Positions 1 to 7,658 of a stretch of 36,898 nucleotides of DNA are shown here, in pieces. Source of the stretch: Clostridium sp. CAG:964 (lineage in GTDB: Bacteria > Bacillota > Clostridia > Oscillospirales > Acutalibacteraceae); assembly GCA_000435335.1 (NCBI GenBank), contig FR891339.1, positions 1 through 36,898 on the forward strand. The letters run 5' to 3'. Within the stretch, counting starts at the first letter, position 1, and every line of letters begins with the position of its first letter. The notes beneath the pieces were generated by a model. It made no database searches. It was given only the letters and a program-made list of their open reading frames with translations, and was not told the origin of the DNA. The position numbers were made by a program, and so were the translations under genes.

Positions 1-1
1 C

Positions 2-121
2 GAAAAGTATTTCCTAAAAAGGTATATACTTGACGGTGCATTTGCAATTCCTGACGATCAACCTGAACTTGTTGATGTTTTGGAAATAAACCTTGACGAT
101 GTAGAAACCTCGGCTGAATAA
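2..121 (+). CDS. C-terminal end of an unidentified protein (partial)
   Basis: The frame is open from the left edge and ends at a TAA at 119-121, leaving 39 residues. The visible tail is acidic and reads through IPDDQPELVDVLEINLDD. It is followed 46 bases later by a clear terminator, which supports it as the real end of a plus-strand gene. I do not recognise the family from this fragment and assign no function. Confidence 0.6.
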   Translation, partial: EKYFLKRYILDGAFAIPDDQPELVDVLEINLDDVETSAE

Positions 122-167
122 TTTAAACTGTTCAAATGCTTAGCGGTTAAATAATAACAAATAAAAC

Positions 168-207
168 GCAAGCACTGTATGAAAAATGCAGTGCTTGCTG
201 TTTTTGT
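168..207. terminator. two-way rho-independent terminator
   Basis: A perfect 10-bp inverted repeat (GCAAGCACTG at 168-177, CAGTGCTTGC at 189-198) is followed on the plus strand by TGTTTTTGTTTT. On the minus strand it is followed by GTTTTATTTG. It lies between converging genes and can end both the partial gene on the left and the CLC gene on the right. Confidence 0.85.
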
Positions 208-282
208 TTTAGGAGATGCTTATTTTTATTTTTTGTATTTTTAAAGCCTTGCTGTATATATCTGCCTGCATTGCCAAAGGGC

Positions 283-1560
283 TTACTTAGCGTTTATGTT
301 TATAAATTCTGCTTTTAGCTTTGAATACATTATTTTCTGACTGCTGTACAAGCCGTAGTAGCCGCTTAGCATATAGCTTACCGCACAGCCTATTGCAAAT
401 AATATTATACCCTCTGCACCAAAAATTTCTACGCTTAGCATTATAGAGGCAAACGGACAGTTTACAACACCGCAGAACAGGCATATCATTCCCAGTGCCG
501 CTCCAAAGGCGGGGTTAAGCCCTAAAACCGCACCTAAAACGCAGCCAAAGGTAGAGCCTATAAACAGTGTAGGTACAATTTCTCCGCCCTTAAAGCCACT
601 GCCTATGGTTATGGAGGTGAATAATATTTTCAGCAGAAATGCCTCCGGCTTGGCGGTGCCGCCTATAGCCTCGGCTATAATATGAGAGCCTGCACCGTTG
701 TAGTCGTGACAGCCAACCGCAAAGGTTAGGGCTATTAGTATTACGCCGCCTGCCATTACTCTTAAATAGTCGTTTTTTATCAGCTTTTTCAGCAGCAGCG
801 GCATTTTACGCATAGCCACACAGAAAATTATGCTTACAACGGCACAGGCGGCTGCAAGTCCCACAACCAATGCCAAAGAATTAAAGCTTATTTCCGGCAG
901 TGCCCCTGCAATATTAAACCTTGTAGGCTCTATGCCCATAAATACAGCCAAAAAGTACGACACAGTGGCAGATACCAGGCACGGCAAAAGTGCCGAGTAG
1001 TAGGTAATGCCTACGCTTATTACCTCCAGTGCAAAAATTGCCGCAGCAACAGGCGTACAAAAAAGTGATGAAAACACGCCGCTCATACCGCAAAGCACCG
1101 CTATATGCATATCCTTTTCATCTAAATGAAGAACTCTGCCTACCACAGAGCCTAAGCTGCCGCCAAGCTGCAGTGCCGCACCCTCTCGTCCGGCAGAGCC
1201 GCCTGCCAGGTGCGTAAGCGTTGTGCTTATAAATATTAGCGGAGCCATAGCCCAAGGCACCTTTTCTTTACTTCTTATAGAATCTATTACGCAGTTTGTA
1301 CCCGGATCGTTTTGCAGCTTGCACAGCTTGTAAAGAAAAACAATCACTACACCTGCTACAGGCAGTAAAAACACAAGCCACCAAATGCCGCTGTTCAGAC
1401 GGTTGGCTATTTTTAAGCATATACTGAAAAGAGAGCCTATAAATCCGCCTATAAGTCCGGTAAAGGCTGCTATAATTACCCACTTTGCAAAGGTAATTAC
1501 GTAGTTAAAGGCGGATTTTGACTTACGCTTACATAAATCCGCCAGCTTTTTAAAAAACAT
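283..1560 (-). CDS. CLC-family anion transporter, possibly CLC-F fluoride/proton type
   Basis: This is a polytopic membrane protein of about 425 residues, the usual core length for bacterial CLC transporters, with no C-terminal CBS domains. The GxEGx helix motif is present as GREGA (residues 124-128; E126 matches the gating glutamate), and GFKGGEIVP (322-330) matches the second anion-binding loop. The first selectivity loop, canonically GSGIP, reads PGTNCVID (86-93). That change, together with GFKGGE, resembles the CLC-F fluoride/proton antiporter branch more than the chloride branch. I infer fluoride export only tentatively, and no fluoride riboswitch is visible upstream. The chosen ATG follows AGAGGGTGGGAT at good spacing. 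An upstream in-frame start at 1611 would add 17 residues but lacks such a site. The gene is monocistronic. Confidence 0.88.
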   Translation of the reverse strand: MFFKKLADLCKRKSKSAFNYVITFAKWVIIAAFTGLIGGFIGSLFSICLKIANRLNSGIWWLVFLLPVAGVVIVFLYKLCKLQNDPGTNCVIDSIRSKEKVPWAMAPLIFISTTLTHLAGGSAGREGAALQLGGSLGSVVGRVLHLDEKDMHIAVLCGMSGVFSSLFCTPVAAAIFALEVISVGITYYSALLPCLVSATVSYFLAVFMGIEPTRFNIAGALPEISFNSLALVVGLAAACAVVSIIFCVAMRKMPLLLKKLIKNDYLRVMAGGVILIALTFAVGCHDYNGAGSHIIAEAIGGTAKPEAFLLKILFTSITIGSGFKGGEIVPTLFIGSTFGCVLGAVLGLNPAFGAALGMICLFCGVVNCPFASIMLSVEIFGAEGIILFAIGCAVSYMLSGYYGLYSSQKIMYSKLKAEFININAK

Positions 1561-1646
1561 ATCTATCCCACCCTCTTTTAATATTTTATCATACAGAACT
1601 TGTAAAAACAACCTTGTATAATTTACGAAAAGTTAATTTAAAGCTA

Positions 1647-1675
1647 TTGTTCAATACTTTGGTGTAGGATATAAT
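1647..1675 (+). promoter_or_regulatory. sigma-A-type promoter of the GTPase-nuclease operon
   Basis: TTGTTC (1647-1652), a 17-bp spacer and a perfect TATAAT (1670-1675). The predicted transcript starts near 1682, about 30 bases before the ATG at 1711, so the leader is short and holds only a weak ribosome site. Confidence 0.6.
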
Positions 1676-1710
1676 ATAGATTGAATATTATTTATGAAAC
1701 GAGTTTTAAA

Positions 1711-4314
1711 ATGAAGAAAATTTCAGTGGGAATACTTGCTCATGTTGACTCAGGCAAAACCACACTTTCAGAGGCGTTTATGTATGCTTCGGGTGCAATA
1801 AACAAGCCGGGCAGAGTTGACCACGGCAATTCCTTTTTAGATACCTTTGAGCTTGAACGCAGTCGGGGCATTACTATTTTTTCTAAGCAGGCTGTATTTA
1901 AGTACAACAACACACAGTTTACATTGCTTGACACGCCGGGACATATTGACTTTTCGGCAGAGGCGGAGCGTACCTTGCAGGTGCTTGACTATGCTGTTTT
2001 GGTAATAAGCGGCACAAGCGGAGTGCAGGGGCATACATATACTCTGTGGCGGCTTTTAAGCAGATATAATATTCCGGTATTTGTTTATGTAAATAAAATG
2101 GATTTAGACGGTGCAGATAAAGCGGCGGTGCTTAGTCAGCTAAAGGAAAAGCTAAGCGACAGCATAGTTGACTTTAGCAGCGATATACCTGTAAATCAGC
2201 TTTACGAAAATATTGCCCTGTGTGATGACAAGCTGCTTGAAGGCTACTACGAAAACGAAATTTTGAAAACCGAGGATATTGCAGGTGCGGTAAGGGAAAG
2301 AAAGCTGTTCCCTTGCTTTTTCGGCTCGGCGTTAAAGTTTGCAGGAGTTAAGGAGCTTTTGCAGGGGCTTGACCGATACACCGTTATGCCAAGCTACGGC
2401 AGTGAATTTGGAGCAAAGGTTTACAAAATAGCAGAGGACTCACAGAAAAATCGGCTGACATTTTTAAAAATAACAGGCGGAAGCCTTGCTGTGCGTGAGG
2501 TCTTAAAAAGCAAGAACAATACAGAGGGTGAAAAAGTTAACCAAATAAGAATATATTCCGGAGAACGGTTTACCACAGCCGACAGAGTAGCTGCCGGTAC
2601 AATATGTGCCGTTACAGGCATAAGCTTTGCACATACCGGCGACGGCTTAGGCACAGAGCCAAATTCCGACTTGCCGATGCTGGAGCCTGTGCTTACATAT
2701 ACCGTACAGCTTTTAGACGGAACAGACGCACACACAGCAATGAAGTATTTTAAAATATTGCAGGAGGAAGACCCGCAGTTAAATGTAGTATGGAACGAGG
2801 AGGCAGAGGAAATACAGCTGCAGCTAATGGGTGACATTCAGCTTGAAATACTTAAAAGCATACTTTCAGAACGCTTTAATTTACAGGTCGGTTTTGGTAC
2901 GGGCAGTATTATCTACAAAGAAACTATAAAAAATACCGTAGAGGGTGTGGGACATTTTGAGCCGCTAAGACACTATGCAGAGGTGCATTTGCTTTTGCGT
3001 CCCGGCAAAAGGGGCAGTGGTCTTACCTTTACAAGCGAGTGCAGGGAGGATGTGCTTGACAAAAACTGGCAAAGGCTTATTCTTACCCATTTGCAGGAGA
3101 AAGCCCATATAGGCGTGCTTACAGGCTCCCCTATAACCGATATTGAAATTGTCCTTGCTTCAGGCAAGGCACACCCAAAGCATACCGAGGGCGGCGATTT
3201 CCGTCAGGCTACCTACAGGGCTGTAAGGCAGGGCCTGCGCAGTGCCGAAAGCCTGCTGCTGGAGCCGGTGTATAATTTTACACTGGAGGTGCCAAGTGAA
3301 AATGCAGGCAGGGCTATGTCGGATATTCAGCGTATGTACGGCAGCTTTGCTCCGCCTGAAAACGGCAGTGAAGCTGTAGTGCTTACAGGCACGGCACCGG
3401 CGGTAACTATGGCAAATTACTCAAAGGAGGTTGCACAGTATACCCACGGCAGAGGCAGTCTTGTATGTGTGCTAAAGGGCTATGAGCCTTGCCACAATGC
3501 AGAGGAGGTTATTGAAAGTATAGGCTATAATTGCGATACAGACGGTGACAATCCCTGCGATTCTGTTTTTTGTTCGCATGGTGCCGGGCATACCGTTAAA
3601 TGGTACGATGTACCTAAATATATGCATCTGCCAAGCGCTTTACAGCCGGAGGAGAAAGCTGCGACTCAGCCTACCGGAGCCGGTGACAGAGTGTTTGCTC
3701 GGTTTGAAACCCAAAGCGGGGATATATTTGCACAGGACAAGGAGCTTATGGCGATTTTTGAAAAAACCTACGGCCCTATAAAAAAGAAAAATTATAACGA
3801 GGAAGAAGCCTCGGCAAAGCGTGTAGTAAGCTTTGACAACAAGGCAAAGGCTAAAAGGGCTAAACAGCAGTATGAGGGTAAAAGCTATCTGCTTGTGGAC
3901 GGCTACAATGTTATATTTTCGTGGGAAAACCTAAAAGAGCTTGCCAAAGACAGTCTTGATACTGCACGAAATACACTGATAAATATTATGTGCAACTATC
4001 AGGGGTATAAAAAATGTGAGCTTATTCTTGTGTTTGACGCCTACCGTGTAAAGGGACAGCACCGAGAGGTGGAAAAAATAAATAATATTAATGTTATTTA
4101 TACCAAAGAAGCAGAAACAGCCGATATGTACATAGAAAGGGCTACTCATACTTTGGCAAAGAATAACAGGGTACGGGTAGTTACCTCCGACGGTATGGAG
4201 CAGCTTATTATACTCGGTAATGGTGCTTTGCGTGTGTCGTCACAGGCGTTTTTAACGGAGGTTGAGCTTGCACAAAAAGAAATAAGAGAAATAATAGAAA
4301 GCCAAAATAAATAA
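1711..4314 (+). CDS. TetM-like ribosomal GTPase fused to a YacP/Rae1-type NYN endoribonuclease domain
   Basis: The 867-residue protein has two parts. Residues 1 to about 650 are a translational GTPase of the TetM/EF-G class: P-loop AHVDSGKTT (10-18), switch I RGITIF (52-57), DTPGHID (74-80) and NKMD (128-131), then the EF-G-like domains. The domain IV tip reads KAHPKHTEGGDFRQATYRAV rather than the TetM loop, so drug resistance should not be assumed. A Cys/His segment (CDSVFCSHGAGH) lies near the end of the GTPase part. Residues about 725-860 are a complete NYN/PIN-like domain (LLVDGYNVIF, LVFDAYRVKG, ETADMYIER, VTSDGMEQ) matching B. subtilis YacP/Rae1, a ribosome A-site mRNA endonuclease. TetM proteins are about 640 residues, so the C-terminus is extra. 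I chose the ATG that aligns with the TetM start; an in-frame TTG at 1681 is possible. It leads an operon with the next gene (18-base gap). Confidence 0.9.
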   Translation: MKKISVGILAHVDSGKTTLSEAFMYASGAINKPGRVDHGNSFLDTFELERSRGITIFSKQAVFKYNNTQFTLLDTPGHIDFSAEAERTLQVLDYAVLVISGTSGVQGHTYTLWRLLSRYNIPVFVYVNKMDLDGADKAAVLSQLKEKLSDSIVDFSSDIPVNQLYENIALCDDKLLEGYYENEILKTEDIAGAVRERKLFPCFFGSALKFAGVKELLQGLDRYTVMPSYGSEFGAKVYKIAEDSQKNRLTFLKITGGSLAVREVLKSKNNTEGEKVNQIRIYSGERFTTADRVAAGTICAVTGISFAHTGDGLGTEPNSDLPMLEPVLTYTVQLLDGTDAHTAMKYFKILQEEDPQLNVVWNEEAEEIQLQLMGDIQLEILKSILSERFNLQVGFGTGSIIYKETIKNTVEGVGHFEPLRHYAEVHLLLRPGKRGSGLTFTSECREDVLDKNWQRLILTHLQEKAHIGVLTGSPITDIEIVLASGKAHPKHTEGGDFRQATYRAVRQGLRSAESLLLEPVYNFTLEVPSENAGRAMSDIQRMYGSFAPPENGSEAVVLTGTAPAVTMANYSKEVAQYTHGRGSLVCVLKGYEPCHNAEEVIESIGYNCDTDGDNPCDSVFCSHGAGHTVKWYDVPKYMHLPSALQPEEKAATQPTGAGDRVFARFETQSGDIFAQDKELMAIFEKTYGPIKKKNYNEEEASAKRVVSFDNKAKAKRAKQQYEGKSYLLVDGYNVIFSWENLKELAKDSLDTARNTLINIMCNYQGYKKCELILVFDAYRVKGQHREVEKINNINVIYTKEAETADMYIERATHTLAKNNRVRVVTSDGMEQLIILGNGALRVSSQAFLTEVELAQKEIREIIESQNK

Positions 4315-4332
4315 TTAGATTGGAGCTTTAAA

Positions 4333-5502
4333 ATGTCATTAATGAGAATATCAAACAATGTGTACAGTGTAGGGGCAATGGCGCCGCTTGTAAGAAAAGA
4401 GGAGCTTATAAAGGCTTGTCCCTATGGCACAAGCTATAATTCATATTTTATAGACGACAGAAAAACAGCAGTAATTGATATGGTGTACGGCGAATACTTT
4501 GATGATTTTCTGTACAACCTAGGTCTGGTTGCGGATATAGGTGCCGTTGACTATTTAATACTGAACAGAATACGGCCGCAACATTCTGAAGGCTTAAAGA
4601 GATTTTTGGAGGTTAGCCCAAAAACAGTTATTGTATGCAGTGCCTTGGCAAAGGATTTGCTTGATAATATTATTAACAAGCCATATAATTGCGTTGTGGT
4701 AAATAACGGTGATAAGCTGAAGCTGGGCGTAAGTGTGCTTGAGTTTGTAGTACAGGAGGGAATAGCTCCGGACGCTATGTGCACCTATTTTGAAAATGAC
4801 TGTGTTTTATTTTCCGGAAATATATTTTCTGCTGACTTTTGCGAGCCAAAGGTAACTGACCAGGAGCTTATCTTTGAAAAAGAATTTATGACAGAGCTTT
4901 CCGATTATTACAGATGCTATTTTTCACACTGCAAGAGTGCGGTAAACAGCCTGCTTGAAAGCCTTGCCCAAAAGCAAATTTACTATATAGCACCGGCAAA
5001 GGGTGTGGTAGTGGCTGACAGGGTAGATATAGTTGTTGAAAAATATAAAAGCCTCGGCAAAGCTGAAAAAGGCGCTGCGGCAGTTGTACTGTATGCGTCG
5101 GCAAGCGGCTGTACAGAGGCTCTTGCTAAGGCGGCAGCAGAGGCCTTTGCCGAAAAAAATATAAAAACATTGCTTTTGGATATGTCCGTAAGCAATGCCG
5201 CAGAATGTAAAAGGGCTGTTGATACGGCTGACTATATAGCGGCGGGAAGCTGTACCGTGCACAATAACTTGCCTGCCTGTGTATGGAATGTGCTGTCAGA
5301 AATAAACGGAATGCACAGCGGGAAAAGGTTCTTTGCGTTTGGCTCATACGGTTGGTCGGGCGAGGGGGCAGACCTGCTGAATGACAGATTTGCAAGGCTG
5401 GGTATGACCTGCATATGCAATCCTGTTAAATGCTGTATGGTTCCAACCCAAACAGAGCTTAACAGTATTAAGCAGGCAGTTGATGAATTGCTGAATTTAT
5501 AA
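4333..5502 (+). CDS. flavodiiron-like protein (A-type flavoprotein) with a degenerate metal site
   Basis: The 389-residue protein has the flavodiiron layout: a metallo-beta-lactamase-like half (1 to about 240) and a flavodoxin half (about 248-389, phosphate loop near YASASGCTEAL at 254-264). Canonical enzymes reduce O2 or NO at a diiron centre bound by H79, E81, D83, H84, H146, D165 and H226. Aligning the NHxExDHSG motif here gives NRIRPQHSEG (78-87): R79, R81, Q83, with only H84 kept. The next ligands read I144 (in GIAPDAM), N163 (FSGNIFS) and K223 (IAPAKG). Six of seven are therefore replaced, so a diiron reductase activity is unlikely while FMN binding may remain. Its role is unknown. ATG follows TGGAG. 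It is the second gene of the operon and is closed by a strong terminator. Confidence 0.87.
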   Translation: MSLMRISNNVYSVGAMAPLVRKEELIKACPYGTSYNSYFIDDRKTAVIDMVYGEYFDDFLYNLGLVADIGAVDYLILNRIRPQHSEGLKRFLEVSPKTVIVCSALAKDLLDNIINKPYNCVVVNNGDKLKLGVSVLEFVVQEGIAPDAMCTYFENDCVLFSGNIFSADFCEPKVTDQELIFEKEFMTELSDYYRCYFSHCKSAVNSLLESLAQKQIYYIAPAKGVVVADRVDIVVEKYKSLGKAEKGAAAVVLYASASGCTEALAKAAAEAFAEKNIKTLLLDMSVSNAAECKRAVDTADYIAAGSCTVHNNLPACVWNVLSEINGMHSGKRFFAFGSYGWSGEGADLLNDRFARLGMTCICNPVKCCMVPTQTELNSIKQAVDELLNL

Positions 5503-5520
5503 ATTTGTTTAGAAAATCAA

Positions 5521-5565
5521 AAAGCCGCTGTGCAGTTTAACTTCTGCACAGCGGCTTTGCTTGTA
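5521..5565. terminator. strong two-way terminator
   Basis: A perfect 15-bp inverted repeat (5521-5535 with 5544-5558, core GCCGCTGTGCAG) with an 8-base loop. On the minus strand it is followed by TTGATTTTC, and on the plus strand the stem itself ends in TTT before GCTTG. It separates the converging flavodiiron-like and arsR genes. Confidence 0.85.
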
Positions 5566-5623
5566 ATATTAAGCTAAAATTTGCCCTAAAATAAGTGCGT
5601 TAGGGTGTAATGCTTTTCTAAAC

Positions 5624-5953
5624 TCAGCCTTGGTTTTCTTTTAGCTTGTGCTTAATATGCTTAAGTGCCTGGTTAAGTATATCAACCACATGCTCATCGT
5701 CTAGGGAATAATAAATGTTTTTGCCCTCTCGTCTGGTTTTTACCTGACCTTCCATTCTGAGCTGCTTTAGCTGGTGAGAAACGGCAGACTGAGAAATACC
5801 CAAAATTTCCGATATATCGCCTACACACATTTCCCCCTGTGACAATGCATATATAATTCTAACTCTGGTTTCATCACCGATTACCTTAAAAAACGATGAC
5901 AGCTTAGATACAACTGACGAATTTAACGGCTGTAATTCTCGGGTGCTGTTCAT
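5624..5953 (-). CDS. ArsR/SmtB-family repressor, zinc-sensor (CzrA) type
   Basis: A 109-residue winged-helix repressor. The recognition helix region is SQSAVSHQLKQL (55-66) and the wing is REGKNIYYSL (75-84). Helix 5 carries D86-x-H88-x10-H99-x2-H102, exactly the DxHx10HxxH interfacial zinc site of CzrA/SmtB. The alpha-3 thiol site is absent because the usual ELCVCD is EMCVGD. It probably dissociates from DNA on binding Zn(II) or Co(II). No metal efflux pump is adjacent: the neighbours are a terminator and spoIIR. It therefore either regulates itself and distant targets or has been separated from its transporter. ATG follows AAGGAGG. A promoter with two direct repeats lies just upstream. Confidence 0.9.
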   Translation of the reverse strand: MNSTRELQPLNSSVVSKLSSFFKVIGDETRVRIIYALSQGEMCVGDISEILGISQSAVSHQLKQLRMEGQVKTRREGKNIYYSLDDEHVVDILNQALKHIKHKLKENQG

Positions 5954-5970
5954 TACATATGCCTCCTTAG

Positions 5971-6021
5971 TTTACTATACATCTATTTACTATTATAAAT
6001 CCTTTGTGGGCATTAAGTCAA
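5971..6021 (-). promoter_or_regulatory. arsR promoter with candidate operator repeats
   Basis: On the minus strand: TTGACT (6016-6021), an 18-bp spacer and TATAAT (5992-5997). Two copies of the plus-strand octamer TTTACTAT lie at 5971-5978 and 5986-5993, 15 bp apart, over the -10 and start site. That is a plausible autoregulatory operator, although it is not the usual ArsR/SmtB inverted repeat. Confidence 0.55.
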
Positions 6022-6037
6022 GGGCAGCTGCAAATAT

Positions 6038-6652
6038 TTACTTATTATCATCAAAAAAGCTTTTTATATCGTTGTATATTTCAACAATTTTAAGCCTGTA
6101 TTCGTATTTATCCTTATTTTCGGTAATGTCGCTTTGGCTGTCGTTCAGTACGCTATCAAGCCTTTTAGAGCTGTCGTCCTCGGCGGCGGAAAAGCACATA
6201 GGGGGAAACATAACGCACCACCAGTTGTGCCCCTTGCCCTCGCCAATAGTAATACGCAGTGCGTCATACCTGCCTGCCGGCACCGAAAAGCCCTGATAAT
6301 CTCTGGTATCAAAGTACATATTGTACCGCATTTCTCCGTTTACCTTATAGTCAAAGCCCAGACTGTATACATACTGCTGTGCCTGATTTACAATTTTATC
6401 CACATTAGTTGCGGCAATATGCTCAGCCTCAATTTTATTATCTGCATTTTCAAAAATATCACCGGCTATAGATAAAATGTAATCTCTGACCTGCAGCTTA
6501 AGCCTTTGGTCTGCTTCGGTGTCGGAGTTTGCTAAAATGTGCAGACGGACAAGTCTGTTTGGAATGTCCTCACATTCGGCTGTAAAAAATGTTTGTGTAA
6601 AAATAAACGACAGCACCATGGCTGTAAGCATTGCTTTAGCTAAAATTTTCAT
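6038..6652 (-). CDS. spoIIR: stage II sporulation protein R
   Basis: The 204-residue protein has an N-terminal hydrophobic export segment (about 8-24), then the family hallmark RLHILANSDTEADQ (36-49) followed by a Leu/Lys/Arg helix. WWCVMFPPMCF, another SpoIIR signature, lies at about 143-153. In B. subtilis SpoIIR is made in the forespore under sigma-F and is secreted to trigger SpoIIGA cleavage of pro-sigma-E in the mother cell. Its presence marks the organism as an endospore former. A hairpin followed by TTTTTATT ends directly before the start codon, so transcription from ispE should stop there and spoIIR needs its own promoter. I could not recognise a sigma-F promoter with confidence. Confidence 0.93.
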   Translation of the reverse strand: MKILAKAMLTAMVLSFIFTQTFFTAECEDIPNRLVRLHILANSDTEADQRLKLQVRDYILSIAGDIFENADNKIEAEHIAATNVDKIVNQAQQYVYSLGFDYKVNGEMRYNMYFDTRDYQGFSVPAGRYDALRITIGEGKGHNWWCVMFPPMCFSAAEDDSSKRLDSVLNDSQSDITENKDKYEYRLKIVEIYNDIKSFFDDNK

Positions 6653-6705
6653 AATAAAAACTGTCCCTTCTTATGTAATCTTTTTGGTAACATAATTATG
6701 GACAG
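6653..6705 (-). terminator. terminator of the Lrp-aminotransferase-ispE operon, abutting spoIIR
   Basis: Nested inverted repeats CTGTCC/GGACAG (6661-6666, 6700-6705) and TTATGT/ACATAA (6671-6676, 6690-6695) are followed on the minus strand by TTTTTATT (6660-6653). The U-tract runs into the spoIIR start codon. Confidence 0.65.
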
Positions 6706-6740
6706 CTTTTTGTATTGCTATTCAATTCATTTTTATATTA

Positions 6741-7604
6741 CTACAGCACTGTACAGCCGCCGTAGCAGCTTGCCTTATAAACATCTGTATATTCCCGGCC
6801 TAGTATGTCATATGCCTTGTCGGCTAAACAGCTGTCTGTAAAAATTCCGTATACAGTAGGGCCGCTGCCGCTCATTACAGAGGTGTGCGCCCCGTTTTTT
6901 AGCATAATTTCTTTAATATGCTGTACCGGCTCAAGGCCAAGCAGACTGTCAAAGTCGTTGTACAGTCCCTTATAAAATTCAGCCTCGTCACCGCTTATAA
7001 GTGCATTTATTACAGCTGTGCTATGCACGCTGCTTGAAAACGGTCTGCTGTCAGAGATTTTATATGCCTGTGGCGTTGACACATTTATTTTTGGCTTGCA
7101 AAGCAAAATGATGTATTTCTGTAAATCTAAATTCGGCTTGATTTTTTCAAGTTTTGTTCCTATGCCTGTGGCAAGCATTGTTCCGCCGTATATGCAAAAG
7201 GGAACATCAGCCCCTATTTTGCCGCCAAGCTCTGCAAGCTGACTGTCTGACAAGCCTTTATTATACAGCTTGTTTAACGCCACAAGCACTGCCGCACCGT
7301 CGGTGCTTCCCCCGGCTAAGCCGGCTTGTGCCGGAATATGCTTTTCTATATTAACACTTACATTGCAGGCCGTGCCTGTCAGGTTTTCAAACAGCTTTAC
7401 AGCCTTGTAGGCAGTGTTGCTGCTGTCGCAGGGAATGGAGTCCTTGTTGCAGGTTAGGATAAGCTCTTGGCTTTTTTCAACTGTAACAACATCGCATAGA
7501 TTTACCGACTGCATAACCATATCTACAGTATGGTAGCCGTTTTCCAGTTTGCCGGTAATATCCAGAGTAAAATTTATTTTTGCCGGTGCAAGCACCTTTA
7601 CCAT
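6741..7604 (-). CDS. ispE: 4-diphosphocytidyl-2-C-methyl-D-erythritol kinase
   Basis: The 287-residue GHMP-family kinase phosphorylates CDP-methylerythritol in the MEP route to isoprenoids, using ATP. Visible features are the N-terminal APAKINFTLDI (6-16), the glycine-rich ATP loop PAQAGLAGGSTDGAAVL (91-107), the catalytic aspartate D133 in KIGADVPFC, and the C-terminal MSGSGPTVYGIF. Length is normal. ATG follows AGGAGGAG. It is the last gene of the run Lrp regulator, aminotransferase, ispE. Its isoprenoid product feeds undecaprenyl phosphate, the carrier recycled by UppP encoded further right. Confidence 0.95.
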   Translation of the reverse strand: MVKVLAPAKINFTLDITGKLENGYHTVDMVMQSVNLCDVVTVEKSQELILTCNKDSIPCDSSNTAYKAVKLFENLTGTACNVSVNIEKHIPAQAGLAGGSTDGAAVLVALNKLYNKGLSDSQLAELGGKIGADVPFCIYGGTMLATGIGTKLEKIKPNLDLQKYIILLCKPKINVSTPQAYKISDSRPFSSSVHSTAVINALISGDEAEFYKGLYNDFDSLLGLEPVQHIKEIMLKNGAHTSVMSGSGPTVYGIFTDSCLADKAYDILGREYTDVYKASCYGGCTVL

Positions 7605-7658
7605 ACAATCTCCTCCTGTAAAAGAAATGCATTTTTACAAAGATTAAATTACGAAACC

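Noticed and set aside
1561..1680. Fluoride riboswitch upstream of the CLC gene
   Set aside because: No crcB-type conserved core is visible in the 120-base intergenic region on the minus strand.
2421..2837. Minus-strand open frame of 138 codons inside the GTPase gene
   Set aside because: It is a Ser/Thr-rich shadow typical of the antisense of Glu/Lys/Asp codons, with no start site.
1711..4314. Annotation as a tetracycline resistance gene
   Set aside because: The domain IV tip loop differs from TetM/TetO, the protein carries a nuclease domain, and there are no mobile-element signs. Resistance would need testing.
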